Below are positions 24,109-32,355 of a DNA stretch of 64,000 bases, piece after piece. Within the stretch, counting starts at the first letter, position 1; each line of letters opens with the position of its first letter. Location: positions 24,815-88,814 of the forward strand of contig JBCDKM010000022.1 of assembly GCA_038746605.1 (NCBI GenBank), read 5' to 3'. This stretch comes from Rubricoccus sp038746605 (lineage in GTDB: Bacteria; Bacteroidota; Rhodothermia; Rhodothermales; Rubricoccaceae). The notes beneath the pieces are model-generated. The model was not told the origin of the DNA and did no database searches. It was given only the letters and a program-made list of their open reading frames with translations. The position numbers and the translations under genes were made by a program.

Positions 24109-25044
24109 CTACTCGGCACCTTTTCGCTTCGCGTCTTCCGCCGCTTCCCGCGCTTCGGCTCTGGCGCGGCCTCGTTCGATGGCAGCAGCCAGCAAGATCG
24201 CTAGTTCGTAGAGCCCGAAGAGCGGGATCGCGAGGAGCAGCTGACTCATCGGGTCTGGCGGCGTGAAGAGCGCGCCGAGCACGAGGATGACCACGAACGC
24301 GTACTTCCGCCCCACCCGCAGCACGCGCGTCGTCACGAGCCCGGCCTTGGCAAGGAACGTCACCACGACGGGAAGCTCGAACAGAGCCCCCGCCCCGAAC
24401 GACCACGTCAGGACCATCGAGAAGTAGCGCGAGATGTCGAACTCGTTCGTGATCTGATCTGAGACCTCGAACTGCGCGAAGAACTGCAGCGCGATGGGCG
24501 TGATGATGAGGTAGCCGAAGCTGACGCCGAGCACAAAGAAGAACGTCGCGAACGCTGCTGAGAAGCGCATCCCCTTCCGCTCGTCCGGGTAGAGCGCAGG
24601 CTCGATGAACCGCCACGTCTGATACAGGATGATCGGGCTGCCCAGAATGAGTCCGACGGCCAGCACCGTCCCGAAGTAGGCGAAGAACTGGCCCGTGATG
24701 GTCCGATTCTGGAGTACGATTTCCACCGCGTTGATGCGGAGAATCTCGTACATGAAGAAGTCGTCCCGCGTCGGGCCGAGGAGGAGCGTGTCCAGGATCC
24801 AATCGACGAAGAAGAAGCAGCCGATGACGCAGACGAGCACACCACCGAGGCCCTTGAAGATGCGCCAGCGCAGTTCTTCCAAATGATCGAGGAACGGCAT
24901 CTCGCCCGCATCGCGCGAGGGATCCTTCCGACCGGAACCCGTACTCAACCCCACGCCGGGCGGGATCACACCGGGGGGCGTGAGGCTGGGCGTGCCGTCG
25001 TCGCTGGCGCCCGTCGCCAGCCCTCGGGTGGGCCGGTCGTCCAT
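24109..25044 (-). CDS. tatC: Sec-independent protein translocase TatC
   Basis: A 311-residue TatC with six membrane helices. The signature 'FLDHLEELRWRIFKGL' starts at about residue 50, and 'FGxExPxxxxF'-type sequence 'FGAGALFELPVVVTFL' is present. A 48-residue Ser/Pro/Gly-rich N-terminal extension precedes the conserved core; the real start could be the ATG of MPFLDHL. TatC receives twin-arginine signal peptides. No tatA/B gene is adjacent. It follows a phosphoribosyltransferase gene by 3 bp. Confidence 0.95.
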   Translation of the reverse strand: MDDRPTRGLATGASDDGTPSLTPPGVIPPGVGLSTGSGRKDPSRDAGEMPFLDHLEELRWRIFKGLGGVLVCVIGCFFFVDWILDTLLLGPTRDDFFMYEILRINAVEIVLQNRTITGQFFAYFGTVLAVGLILGSPIILYQTWRFIEPALYPDERKGMRFSAAFATFFFVLGVSFGYLIITPIALQFFAQFEVSDQITNEFDISRYFSMVLTWSFGAGALFELPVVVTFLAKAGLVTTRVLRVGRKYAFVVILVLGALFTPPDPMSQLLLAIPLFGLYELAILLAAAIERGRARAEAREAAEDAKRKGAE

Positions 25045-25047
25045 CGT

Positions 25048-25671
25048 CTAGCGGGAGGCGTGGTCGCCCGTGTCGCCGCTGACACCTGCCGCACGGGCGC
25101 CCTCGCGGAGGTTGAGTTCCAAGAGCGATTCCACCCAGAGGTCGTCGGCTTCCAGCCGAGCACGGCCCCCGCTCCAAGTGAAGTTGAACAGCGTCATTAC
25201 GCCCGCCACACGGAAGCCGTCTGAACGCAGAAGCGCGGCGGCGCGAGCGGCGCTGCGTCCGCTGTTGAGGATGTCGTCCATCAGCGCGATGGGCTTCGAA
25301 CGGTCCAGCGGACCTTCCACGAGGCGACGGCGACCATACGGCTTACGGCGCTCCCGGATGAAGCCCCCTTTGAACGGACGCTGCGGCGTGCCATGCGTGA
25401 GGACGGAGCACACCAACGGGAAGGCGCCGTAGCCGAAGCCCGCGACCTGCGTCACGCCGCGCTGACGGAGCCGGTCGGCCAAAACGGCGCCTGCCTCCTC
25501 GAAAACCTCACCATCGAGCATCGGCGTGCGCGTGTCCAAGAGCCACCCGATGGGCTGACCACGCGGGTCCGTGATCGACTCGTCCTCGCGACGTACGAGA
25601 GCCCGCTTGTACAGCGTGTGCCCCAGGCGGGCGAGGGCGGATTCGGGGACCGAGCTGGAGTCGCTGGGCAT
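25048..25671 (-). CDS. Orotate-phosphoribosyltransferase-like PRTase
   Basis: A 207-residue type I phosphoribosyltransferase. The PRPP loop is 'IALMDDILNSGRSAARAAALL' (DDxxxSG) at about 135-155. 'GFIRERRKPYG' fits the flexible-loop region of orotate PRTases. It may be PyrE or a paralogue; no pyrimidine gene is nearby. The ATG at 25671 is the first plausible start. It forms an operon with tatC. Confidence 0.82.
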   Translation of the reverse strand: MPSDSSSVPESALARLGHTLYKRALVRREDESITDPRGQPIGWLLDTRTPMLDGEVFEEAGAVLADRLRQRGVTQVAGFGYGAFPLVCSVLTHGTPQRPFKGGFIRERRKPYGRRRLVEGPLDRSKPIALMDDILNSGRSAARAAALLRSDGFRVAGVMTLFNFTWSGGRARLEADDLWVESLLELNLREGARAAGVSGDTGDHASR

Positions 25672-26047
25672 GGCGGGAGAACGGGCGGCTCCCCGCGGTC
25701 GCGGGGACGGGCGTGGCGGCAGAATCGAACCGGAGGCCGGGAGGGCTGTTCCGGGGAGACGCCGCGAGCGCGAAAGGTACGGTACGAGGCGAGACAAGGG
25801 GCAGGGCAACCTGCGTTCCAAGGAGCTTGGGAGGCAAGCGATCCGCGAGACAGGAACACAGACGCGACGCCGTCTCACACAGCGGCGCTCAGGTGTGCCC
25901 GCCTCGGCACCGAGGCGGGGGAGCCAGGCGGACAGCCCCCATTTCGCGCCAGCCAGAGCGAGGCTCTTAGATGACTAGGTTTTTCTTGGTGGGTATTGCG
26001 TGCTAACAAAAAAAATCCTACTCTCCTTTACTCTTAAACAATAGGTC
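25672..26047. other. Gap: palindrome and AT-rich leader
   Basis: This 376-bp gap between two divergent genes holds a palindrome at 25898-25920 and an AT-rich stretch at about 25971-26047 with an A8 run. The AT-rich part is the likely promoter of the small secreted Cys-rich protein. No gene is seen. Confidence 0.5.
25898..25920. repeat. Palindrome, 2-nt loop class
   Basis: Perfect 22-bp copy, loop CA, in a divergent intergenic region. Confidence 0.9.
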
Positions 26048-26305
26048 ATGCTCACACACATACGCCGCGCTGCCTACGCGCTCGCTCTTGCGGCTCTCAC
26101 GATCACTCCAACCCTCGCTGAAACCCCGCTTTGCGATTGCCTCTGGGCATCGTCTGGCTGCATCCGGTACGCTCTCGTAGACCCGAACCCTGCGGGTGCG
26201 ACCGCCGACGTGTTCGTCAACTGCGGAAATGGATGGATGTACCAAGGGTCTGGACCGTACGGAGGCTGCCCCGGATCGGAGACCTGCTGGGGCGGCTACG
26301 CATAG
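26048..26305 (+). CDS. Small secreted cysteine-rich protein
   Basis: An 85-residue protein with a clear signal peptide (cleavage near 'TLAETP'), leaving about 61 residues with six cysteines: CDC, SGC, NCG, GGC and TC. Three disulfides are possible. Glycine, tryptophan and tyrosine are enriched at the C-terminus. No family is recognised. It sits in an AT-richer islet with a weakly GC leader and precedes a lipoprotein gene by 34 bp, so the two may be co-expressed. Confidence 0.65.
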   Translation: MLTHIRRAAYALALAALTITPTLAETPLCDCLWASSGCIRYALVDPNPAGATADVFVNCGNGWMYQGSGPYGGCPGSETCWGGYA

Positions 26306-26339
26306 TCCCTATTCCCGAAAGACCAACCAACCTGTCGTC

Positions 26340-27008
26340 ATGAAACACCTCCTCGTCCTCCTTTCCTTTTTCGTCCTCGTGGGGTGCGAAGCGGCCTCAC
26401 AAGATGAGGCCCCGGCTACTGCTGTCACCGAATGGGACCAGCAGCCCAACTACGTCCTCGGCACCCCGCCCGGAGCGGGGGTCCTTCAGTCCAACGACAT
26501 CCACCACCCGGACTTTGCCTCTGCCACCCGCGCGATGTTCCGGGAAGCGGGACCTCTCATCGTTCGCGGCACAGACGTTCTGAAGGCAGACGCGCCCGCC
26601 CTGGACCGCCATCGTCAGCTAAGCGACGTACTCCGCGAGGCGGACGACGCCTCCGCTGAAGCGAGGTGGTTCGCGACGACGCAGCTCTCCCTCCTCGCGC
26701 TGGACGCTTTCGTACCCGCCCGGGGAACGGCGGACGCGCCTCCCGAGGCCGTCGCCCCGTATGTCCAGAACCTCCTCGATGCGGAGAACCCGAACGCTGA
26801 TCTCTTGCTTCGAGGCATCCGCCACCTCAATGGCTACTGGAGCGCGGAGCAAGTGCAGGCCGCCGCGCGATCCGCCGCCGATGCGGCCGTCGCCTACCTC
26901 GGCGCCCCGTGTGAGGACTGCGAGACCGACGCGGTCAGTCCCGACCGTGCGTCGGCGATCTCGGACGCTCTTCTCGATCTGAACCAGCTAGCCGAAGCCT
27001 CGGAGTAG
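26340..27008 (+). CDS. Hypothetical lipoprotein
   Basis: A 222-residue lipoprotein (lipobox LVGC at 13-16). The mature protein is mostly helical and has a C-terminal cysteine pair ('CEDCE'). I do not recognise a domain. It lies 34 bp after the Cys-rich secreted protein and ends 10 bp before a palindrome and the convergent glyA gene. Confidence 0.7.
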   Translation: MKHLLVLLSFFVLVGCEAASQDEAPATAVTEWDQQPNYVLGTPPGAGVLQSNDIHHPDFASATRAMFREAGPLIVRGTDVLKADAPALDRHRQLSDVLREADDASAEARWFATTQLSLLALDAFVPARGTADAPPEAVAPYVQNLLDAENPNADLLLRGIRHLNGYWSAEQVQAAARSAADAAVAYLGAPCEDCETDAVSPDRASAISDALLDLNQLAEASE

Positions 27009-27018
27009 TGGCCTTTTC

Positions 27019-27042
27019 CCCCGCCTCGGTGCCGAGGCGGGG
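27019..27042. repeat. Palindrome, 2-nt loop class
   Basis: Longest perfect copy (24 bp, extending to CCCCGCC arms), loop TG, between convergent gene ends. Confidence 0.92.
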
Positions 27043-27058
27043 GAAGTTGGCTTTTGCC

Positions 27059-28381
27059 CTACGCCGCCACCAGCGGCTCGGCGCCGAACGTGCTCAAGTC
27101 GTAGAGCGGGTACTCTGCCGCCATCGCGTGGACCTCGCGGCGCACGGCCTCCGCATCAGCGCCGTGGCTCGTGATCACGCGGTCGATGAGCGCGGCCACC
27201 TCGCGGAACGCCTCCGGCGTGAAGCCACGCGTGGTCATCGCAGGCGTGCCGAGACGGATGCCGCTGGTCACAAACGGGCTCTCGGGGTCGCCGGGGACCA
27301 TGTTCTTGTTGACCGTGATGTCGGCCTCGCCGAGCCAAGCCTCTGCGTCCTTGCCCGTGACGCCCTTCGCGCGAAGGTCCACGAGGCAGAGGTGGTTCTC
27401 CGTCCCGCCGGAGACGACCCCGTACCCGAGGTCCACCAGAGCCGCCGCGAGCGCCTGCGCGCCCGCGATCACGGTCTCCTGGTACGTCACGAACTCCGGC
27501 CGGAGCGCCTCGCCGAACGCCACCGCCTTGGCTGCAATGACGTGCATGAGCGGCCCGCCGATGGTACCCGGGAAGACCGCCGAGTCCAGGTCCTGGCCGA
27601 TGGTCTTCGGCTTGCCGCTGCGGAAGGTGGCGCCACTGGGGGAGTCCACGTCGTTGCCGACGAGCAGCATGCCGCCGCGCGGGCCTCGGAGCGTCTTGTG
27701 CGTCGTGGTGGAGACCACATGCGCGTGCGGGAGCGGGTCGCCCAGGAGCCCGGCAGCGATGAGGCCTGCCGTGTGCGCCATGTCCACCCAGAGGATCGCG
27801 CCCACCTCGTCGGCGATCTCACGGAGGGCAGCGTAATCGAAGTCGCGGGAGTACGCGCTCGCGCCGACGCTGAGCATGCGCGGCCTCACCTCGCGGGCAC
27901 GGTCGCGCACGTTGTCCAGGTCGATGCGGCCAGCGTTCTCGCCCTCCTGCTGCACGCCGTAAAAATGCGCCTCGTAGAGACGGCCGGAGAAGTTGACCGG
28001 CGAGCCGTGCGTGAGGTGCCCGCCGTGCGCGAGGTCGAGTCCGAGGAGACGGTCGCCAGGCTCCATGAACGCGAGGTAGAGGGCGCTGTTGGCCGTCGCG
28101 CCGGAGTGCGGCTGCACGTTGACCCAATCGGCACCGAAGAGCTGCTTGGCGCGGTCACGCGCGAGGTCTTCGGCCTCGTCGACGAACTGGCAGCCGCCGT
28201 AGTAGCGCTTGCCAGGGAGGCCCTCGGCGTACTTGTTGGTGAGCGGGCTGCCGAGCGCCTGAAGCACGGCGGGGCTCACGAAGTTCTCGGAAGCGATGAG
28301 CTCGAAGCCGTCGTTCTGGCGCTCCACCTCGCGATGGATGGCGGCGAACACTTCGGGATCGTGTTGCTGGAGGGCGGTCAT
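27059..28381 (-). CDS. glyA: Serine hydroxymethyltransferase
   Basis: A 440-residue SHMT that interconverts serine and glycine with tetrahydrofolate. The PLP-lysine motif is 'TTTHKTLRGPRGG'. Other signatures are 'ELIASENFVSPAV', 'GKRYYGGCQFVDEAEDLARDRAK' and 'HSGATANSALYLAFMEPGD' (given here as separate motif areas). ATG 28381 gives a standard N-terminus; nine more residues upstream are open but not conserved. Monocistronic. Confidence 0.97.
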   Translation of the reverse strand: MTALQQHDPEVFAAIHREVERQNDGFELIASENFVSPAVLQALGSPLTNKYAEGLPGKRYYGGCQFVDEAEDLARDRAKQLFGADWVNVQPHSGATANSALYLAFMEPGDRLLGLDLAHGGHLTHGSPVNFSGRLYEAHFYGVQQEGENAGRIDLDNVRDRAREVRPRMLSVGASAYSRDFDYAALREIADEVGAILWVDMAHTAGLIAAGLLGDPLPHAHVVSTTTHKTLRGPRGGMLLVGNDVDSPSGATFRSGKPKTIGQDLDSAVFPGTIGGPLMHVIAAKAVAFGEALRPEFVTYQETVIAGAQALAAALVDLGYGVVSGGTENHLCLVDLRAKGVTGKDAEAWLGEADITVNKNMVPGDPESPFVTSGIRLGTPAMTTRGFTPEAFREVAALIDRVITSHGADAEAVRREVHAMAAEYPLYDLSTFGAEPLVAA

Positions 28382-28456
28382 GTCGGGAGGGCGGGAGTCG
28401 TGCTCCAAAGGTAGGCCCAGCCCTCACTGAAGGTCCCAGTCCAACGACGTTTCACG

Positions 28457-28495
28457 CCCGCCTCGGGGACCGACCCGGCAGACTCACCGAGGCGG
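28457..28495. repeat. Palindrome, 20-nt loop class
   Basis: Arms separated by 20 nt, with GACTCA before the right arm as in the 3296-3335 copy. It lies 15 bp from the stop of the DUF4359-like gene. Confidence 0.75.
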
Positions 28496-28510
28496 ACAAG
28501 GCAGCCCGGT

Positions 28511-28900
28511 TTAGCGTCGCGACATCATGTCGCGGACGAGCGTCTCCAGATTCTCTGGCTGCTCCGTCGGGACGAATTGGCCCGCGATCCCGAGGAACGT
28601 CCACGTCCCGCCCGAGGCGCGCCCGTTGAGGTCCAGCGTGTACGTGCTCGCGACGAGGTAGTCGGAGCGCTCGAACTCGCGAGCCGCTGCGGCTCCCACG
28701 ATGTCGCCGAGGGCATCCCCGGCCGCGCGGCCCAACCGCTCGGTGAGGAAGCCCAGTGCGCCGCCTGCGTCCTCGCCCGCGTCCCCTACGATCCCGGAGA
28801 CCTCGTCCGCGAGAAACTTGGTGAACTGGTCCTCCTGAGGATTCGTCCACCAGAGGATGGCGACGAGGGTACCAATGAGGACGGGAATAACGTAGCGCAT
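28511..28900 (-). CDS. DUF4359-like small anchored protein
   Basis: A 129-residue protein with one N-terminal helix (about residues 3-19) followed at once by 'TNPQEDQFTKFLADEV', the DUF4359 pattern. The rest, 'YLVASTYTLDL' to 'FLGIAGQFVP', is beta-rich, as in that family. Function unknown. Same strand as the DUF4159 gene upstream with a 77-bp gap. Confidence 0.7.
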   Translation of the reverse strand: MRYVIPVLIGTLVAILWWTNPQEDQFTKFLADEVSGIVGDAGEDAGGALGFLTERLGRAAGDALGDIVGAAAAREFERSDYLVASTYTLDLNGRASGGTWTFLGIAGQFVPTEQPENLETLVRDMMSRR

Positions 28901-28977
28901 GGCGGGTCGGGTGGGCGATGGAGGCCCGGGTCGGAAGGATCGGCCGGAGGCGAGCGGGCTTAAGCGACCAGGAGCCG

Positions 28978-29652
28978 TTAGCTGTCGAGTCCCTGCGTCA
29001 TCGCGTAGACGAGCAGGTTGACACCCATCTGAAGTGCCTTCTCGCGCACCTCTGGCGGGTTGGGATGAACGCCCTCGGCTTCCCATCCGTCCGCGAGATC
29101 GGCTTGGTAGGCGTAGAAGACGACGAGCCGCCCCTCGTGGAACAACCCGAGGCCCTGCGCGGCCTCGCCATCGTGCTCGTGGACCTTCGGCATTCCGTCC
29201 AGCGCGAAGTGCGCGGAGTAGATCGGATGGTCCACCGGAAGGACGGCCAGGTCCTGGTCTGGGAACACCTTCGCCAGTTCGCGCCGGATCGACTCGTCCA
29301 GCCCATAGTCATCGTTGACGAAGAGGAAGCCGCCGCTGGTGAGGTAGCGGCGGAGGCGCTCCGTTTCCCCCTCGGTGAAGGAGACGTTCCCGTGCCCGTT
29401 GAGAAAGAGGAACGGGAACAGGAAGAGCCGGTCGCTGGAAAGCTCGACGGTCTCGGGCTCGGGCGCGAGGTCCAGTAAGGCGTTGCGCCGGGCATACCCG
29501 ATGAGGCCAGGGAGCGGCTCGCCGGAGTACCAGTCGCCGCCGCCGCCGTACTGGACCCGCGCGATGGAGATGGCGCCGCCGTCCTGTGCGGACACGCTGG
29601 GCATGCTGGCGAGCGCGACGAGCAGCGCGAGGACGAGAGAAGATCGAATCAT
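28978..29652 (-). CDS. DUF4159-domain exported protein
   Basis: A 224-residue exported protein (signal ends 'SVSAQ'). It matches DUF4159: 'IARVQYGGGGDWYS', 'LFLFPFLFLNGHGNVSFTEGE' and 'YLTSGGFLFVNDDYGLD', a fold related to glutamine-amidotransferase-like domains. It is found near gliding, MoxR or BatA-type genes in Bacteroidota, but such genes are not next to it here. The N-terminal start at 29652 is set by the signal peptide. Confidence 0.85.
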   Translation of the reverse strand: MIRSSLVLALLVALASMPSVSAQDGGAISIARVQYGGGGDWYSGEPLPGLIGYARRNALLDLAPEPETVELSSDRLFLFPFLFLNGHGNVSFTEGETERLRRYLTSGGFLFVNDDYGLDESIRRELAKVFPDQDLAVLPVDHPIYSAHFALDGMPKVHEHDGEAAQGLGLFHEGRLVVFYAYQADLADGWEAEGVHPNPPEVREKALQMGVNLLVYAMTQGLDS

Positions 29653-29779
29653 GGGGAAGGATACGGGCCGTCTCGGTGCCGCCAACGACGCCGCGAGGGG
29701 TTCTGGTCTGTCTGCTTTCAGAGACTAGCAGGTGGAAACGACTGGATGAACAGAACGAGACCGTGTTCCGATCACAGGG

Positions 29780-30268
29780 TCACGGCACGCCCGACTCCAG
29801 CAGTCCACCGAGTAGGTGTGCAGGTGAAACAATCTCTTCCCCTTCGTACAGATAGACCGTATCCCCAACAAAAACCGCACTATCGACATCAACCCTGACT
29901 GGGCTCAAGAGCTTGCCCACCGTCGTCATCATGGGCGATACAGACACACTATAAGGAATACCGCCGTCAACCGCGACCCTTCCGAAGTGACTCGATTGTC
30001 CCTTCTCGCCGTACTCCATTGAGTAAAAGTTATTTTTTGGCATCTGGTATATGTATATCACTTTTCCATCAAAAAAATATATCTGATTGAAAGGTAATAT
30101 GATAGGATATTTTTCAAAAGTAGTCTCGACTGAGTCACCTACTACGTCAAAGTCTATGTTAGAATGTATTTTTACTATGTCGTGACTGCCCGCCCCCGTC
30201 TCGCATCCGTCTAAGCCGCCGCTGAGTAGCAAAGCCATAATCAGTAAAACTTTTAAATATAAATCCAT
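29780..30268 (-). CDS. Orphan AT-rich lipoprotein-like gene
   Basis: A 162-residue protein with an N-terminal hydrophobic segment and a cysteine at 'LDGC' that could be a lipobox. The remainder is rich in Ile, Val, Tyr and Phe ('YFFDGKVIYIYQMP'), with no known domain. Codon use and base composition are strikingly AT-rich compared with all neighbours, and the islet spans about 29720-30300. This suggests recent acquisition from a lower-G+C relative. No mobile gene is visible at either side. Confidence 0.65.
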   Translation of the reverse strand: MDLYLKVLLIMALLLSGGLDGCETGAGSHDIVKIHSNIDFDVVGDSVETTFEKYPIILPFNQIYFFDGKVIYIYQMPKNNFYSMEYGEKGQSSHFGRVAVDGGIPYSVSVSPMMTTVGKLLSPVRVDVDSAVFVGDTVYLYEGEEIVSPAHLLGGLLESGVP

Positions 30269-30300
30269 GATGGGTTATTTTATTAAGGCTTGTTTTTTCG

Positions 30301-31008
30301 TCAGTCGATGAGCCGCACGAGGTGGTAGCTCACCACGGGGGTAATGAACCACGCTCGCGAGGGATCCTCCACCTCGGGTGCTAGCTCCAAGAGATCTACC
30401 TCGGCGGGGAAGTAGTGCCCGATGAACGCGAACCGGAGACCCTGGGCCCGTCGCGTCCCGCGTCCGAAGTACGCTCCCAACGCGACACTTCCCCCGACGC
30501 CGAGGCGGGCCTCCATGTCGCCCAGGCCACCGAACGCCCCGAGCACGTCCTCTCCGGCCTCCGCTCGGATGCCGTCGCCGTTCACATCCTCGAAGTAGGG
30601 CCACTGGAGAGCGACCACGGGGCCACCGGAGAGGGCAGCGTAGGGACGGAAGTTGCTCTCCACCGTGCGCCGGAAGAGCCGTTGCTCCAGCCCAAGATGC
30701 ACCGGCAGCAGAAGCGCGTTGTTGCGCTTGAGCGGCGTCACCCGGTCGCCGAAGAAGCCGACGAAGAACTGCTGCTCTCGCGCGTCTTTCCCCGCACCGA
30801 TGGCCGCCTCCACGGAGAAAGAGAGGTCTGGCGTGAGGCGCGCCCGCACGGCCGTCCCGAGGCCAAACCCGTACTCGTCCAGACGGATTACGACCGATGA
30901 CGACGTGCCGTAGGCGGTCGCGGTGGTGTCCGGGGCGTAGTCCGGGAGCGGCTGGGCCCGGAGCGCTGCCGAGGCGGAGAGGGCGAGGACAAAAAGCAAG
31001 ACGCGCAT
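30301..31008 (-). CDS. Outer-membrane beta-barrel-like protein
   Basis: A 235-residue exported protein (signal 'MRVLLFVLALSASAALRAQ'). Alternating hydrophobic strands and an aromatic-rich end ('AWFITPVVSYHLVRLID') fit an outer-membrane barrel. An acidic 'EDVNGDGIRAEAGEDV' loop looks like a calcium-binding DxNxDG motif. Function unknown. Divergent from the YpfJ-type peptidase. Confidence 0.7.
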   Translation of the reverse strand: MRVLLFVLALSASAALRAQPLPDYAPDTTATAYGTSSSVVIRLDEYGFGLGTAVRARLTPDLSFSVEAAIGAGKDAREQQFFVGFFGDRVTPLKRNNALLLPVHLGLEQRLFRRTVESNFRPYAALSGGPVVALQWPYFEDVNGDGIRAEAGEDVLGAFGGLGDMEARLGVGGSVALGAYFGRGTRRAQGLRFAFIGHYFPAEVDLLELAPEVEDPSRAWFITPVVSYHLVRLID

Positions 31009-31114
31009 GCCGTAGGATAGGACGCATCCCGCGAGGCCGCCGGTCCGAACGGAGTCCCCGACCCGTCCCGGCTGCATCGCGCTCGTAGACTCTGCTCTCC
31101 TCTTCTGCTCTACC

Positions 31115-31936
31115 ATGCGCCTCGGACGCAGCCGCCGCTCCACTAACGTCGTCGATGCCCGTGGCCGCGCCGGGGGCCCGGGCCGCAAGGCTGCCATCGG
31201 GTGTGGGCCGCTGCTCATCGTGGGGCTGCTCGCGCTGGTCTTCGGTGCCGACCCGAGCCAGGTGCTCCAGCTTCTGGGAGAGTCCGGGCAATCGACTGCT
31301 CAGGTGGAGCCGGGCGCGAGTGGCGCGCCGCAGGATCAGGCTGGAGATTTCATCGCGGCTGTTCTCGGCGAGACCGAGGACGTGTGGCGCGAGGTCTACC
31401 CAGCTGCCACCGGCCAGCCCTATCGCGAGGCCAGGCTCGTACTCTTCGAGCGCGTGTATCCGACCGCCTGCGGCACGGGCACGGCCGCCACTGGACCGTT
31501 CTACTGCCCGCTGGATGAGACGGTCTACCTCGATCTCTCGTTTTTCAACCAGCTCGCGCGGATGGGTGGCCAGGGAGACTTCGCGGCGGCTTACGTGGTC
31601 GCGCACGAAGTAGGGCACCACGTCCAACACCTGACCGGCGTGCTCGGGCAGACGCAACGCTTTCGGAACGACTCACGCGTGAGCGTAGCCGTGGAGCTCC
31701 AGGCCGACTGCTATGCGGGTGTCTGGGCGCACCACGCTGACCGTCAGCGCGACGTGCTCGACGAGTCCGACATCCAGGAAGGCATGAACGCCGCTGCAGC
31801 CGTCGGCGACGACGCAATCCGGGGCGGGGCCGTCCGCAAAGACGACCTTTCGCACGGGACGAGCGAGATGCGCGTCTCGTGGTTCCTGCGCGGCTTCCGC
31901 TCTGGCGACATGCGCGCCTGCGACACGTTTGGCTGA
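31115..31936 (+). CDS. YpfJ-family neutral zinc metallopeptidase
   Basis: A 273-residue protein with a charged N-terminus, one membrane helix (about 27-45), and a zinc peptidase domain. The HExxH motif is HEVGHH at about residue 164, with a downstream 'ELQADCYAGVWA' that supplies the third ligand. 'GPFYCPLDETVYLDLSFF' is the upstream family signature. It acts outside the membrane; the substrate is unknown. Confidence 0.92.
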   Translation: MRLGRSRRSTNVVDARGRAGGPGRKAAIGCGPLLIVGLLALVFGADPSQVLQLLGESGQSTAQVEPGASGAPQDQAGDFIAAVLGETEDVWREVYPAATGQPYREARLVLFERVYPTACGTGTAATGPFYCPLDETVYLDLSFFNQLARMGGQGDFAAAYVVAHEVGHHVQHLTGVLGQTQRFRNDSRVSVAVELQADCYAGVWAHHADRQRDVLDESDIQEGMNAAAAVGDDAIRGGAVRKDDLSHGTSEMRVSWFLRGFRSGDMRACDTFG

Positions 31937-31950
31937 TCTGCCGGGTGTCC

Positions 31951-31970
31951 CCGCCTCGGGCCCGAGGCGG
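31951..31970. repeat. Palindrome, 2-nt loop class
   Basis: Loop GC, so CCGCCTCGGGCCCGAGGCGG is fully self-complementary. 14 bp after the peptidase stop. Confidence 0.92.
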
Positions 31971-32026
31971 AGGGACTCGGATGCACGCGTGCAGGCCGTA
32001 GACTCTGGCTCTCTTGCCTCGCGCCT

Positions 32027-32254
32027 ATGTCTGACCCGTCCATCGCTGCCGACCTCCAGCGCCGCGCCCTGTTTCTACTCGTGGCCGCAGTGGTCGTAGA
32101 TCTCACGGCCGTCGCACTTCTCGTGTTGCCCGTGGTGCAGGGCGGAGACGTGATAGGCGCTCTCCCCATCGCCATTCCGCTCTTCGTCGTCGCCTCGGGG
32201 CTGTTCGTGGTCGGCATCAAGACGAAGAAGAAGGCCGACGAGGCGGAGGCCTGA
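32027..32254 (+). CDS. Small two-helix membrane protein
   Basis: A 75-residue protein with two hydrophobic helices (about 14-35 and 43-62) and a charged C-terminus ('KTKKKADEAEA'). No family recognised. It lies between the YpfJ-type peptidase and the CotH-like gene on the same strand. Confidence 0.6.
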   Translation: MSDPSIAADLQRRALFLLVAAVVVDLTAVALLVLPVVQGGDVIGALPIAIPLFVVASGLFVVGIKTKKKADEAEA

Positions 32255-32355
32255 TGCGGGCAGATGATGTGCGGCTGACCTGCTCCGCTCACCACCCGAG
32301 GCGGGCTGAGTCACCGGAAGCACCCGTACGTTGGGGGGGCATCGCGCACGCCCGC

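Noticed and set aside
25700..25735. tRNA/tmRNA 3'-end-like sequence GGTTCGATTC on the minus strand.
   Set aside because: The arms around the TTCGATT loop do not pair, there is no CCA and no acceptor partner. It is a chance T-loop match in the leader of the phosphoribosyltransferase gene.
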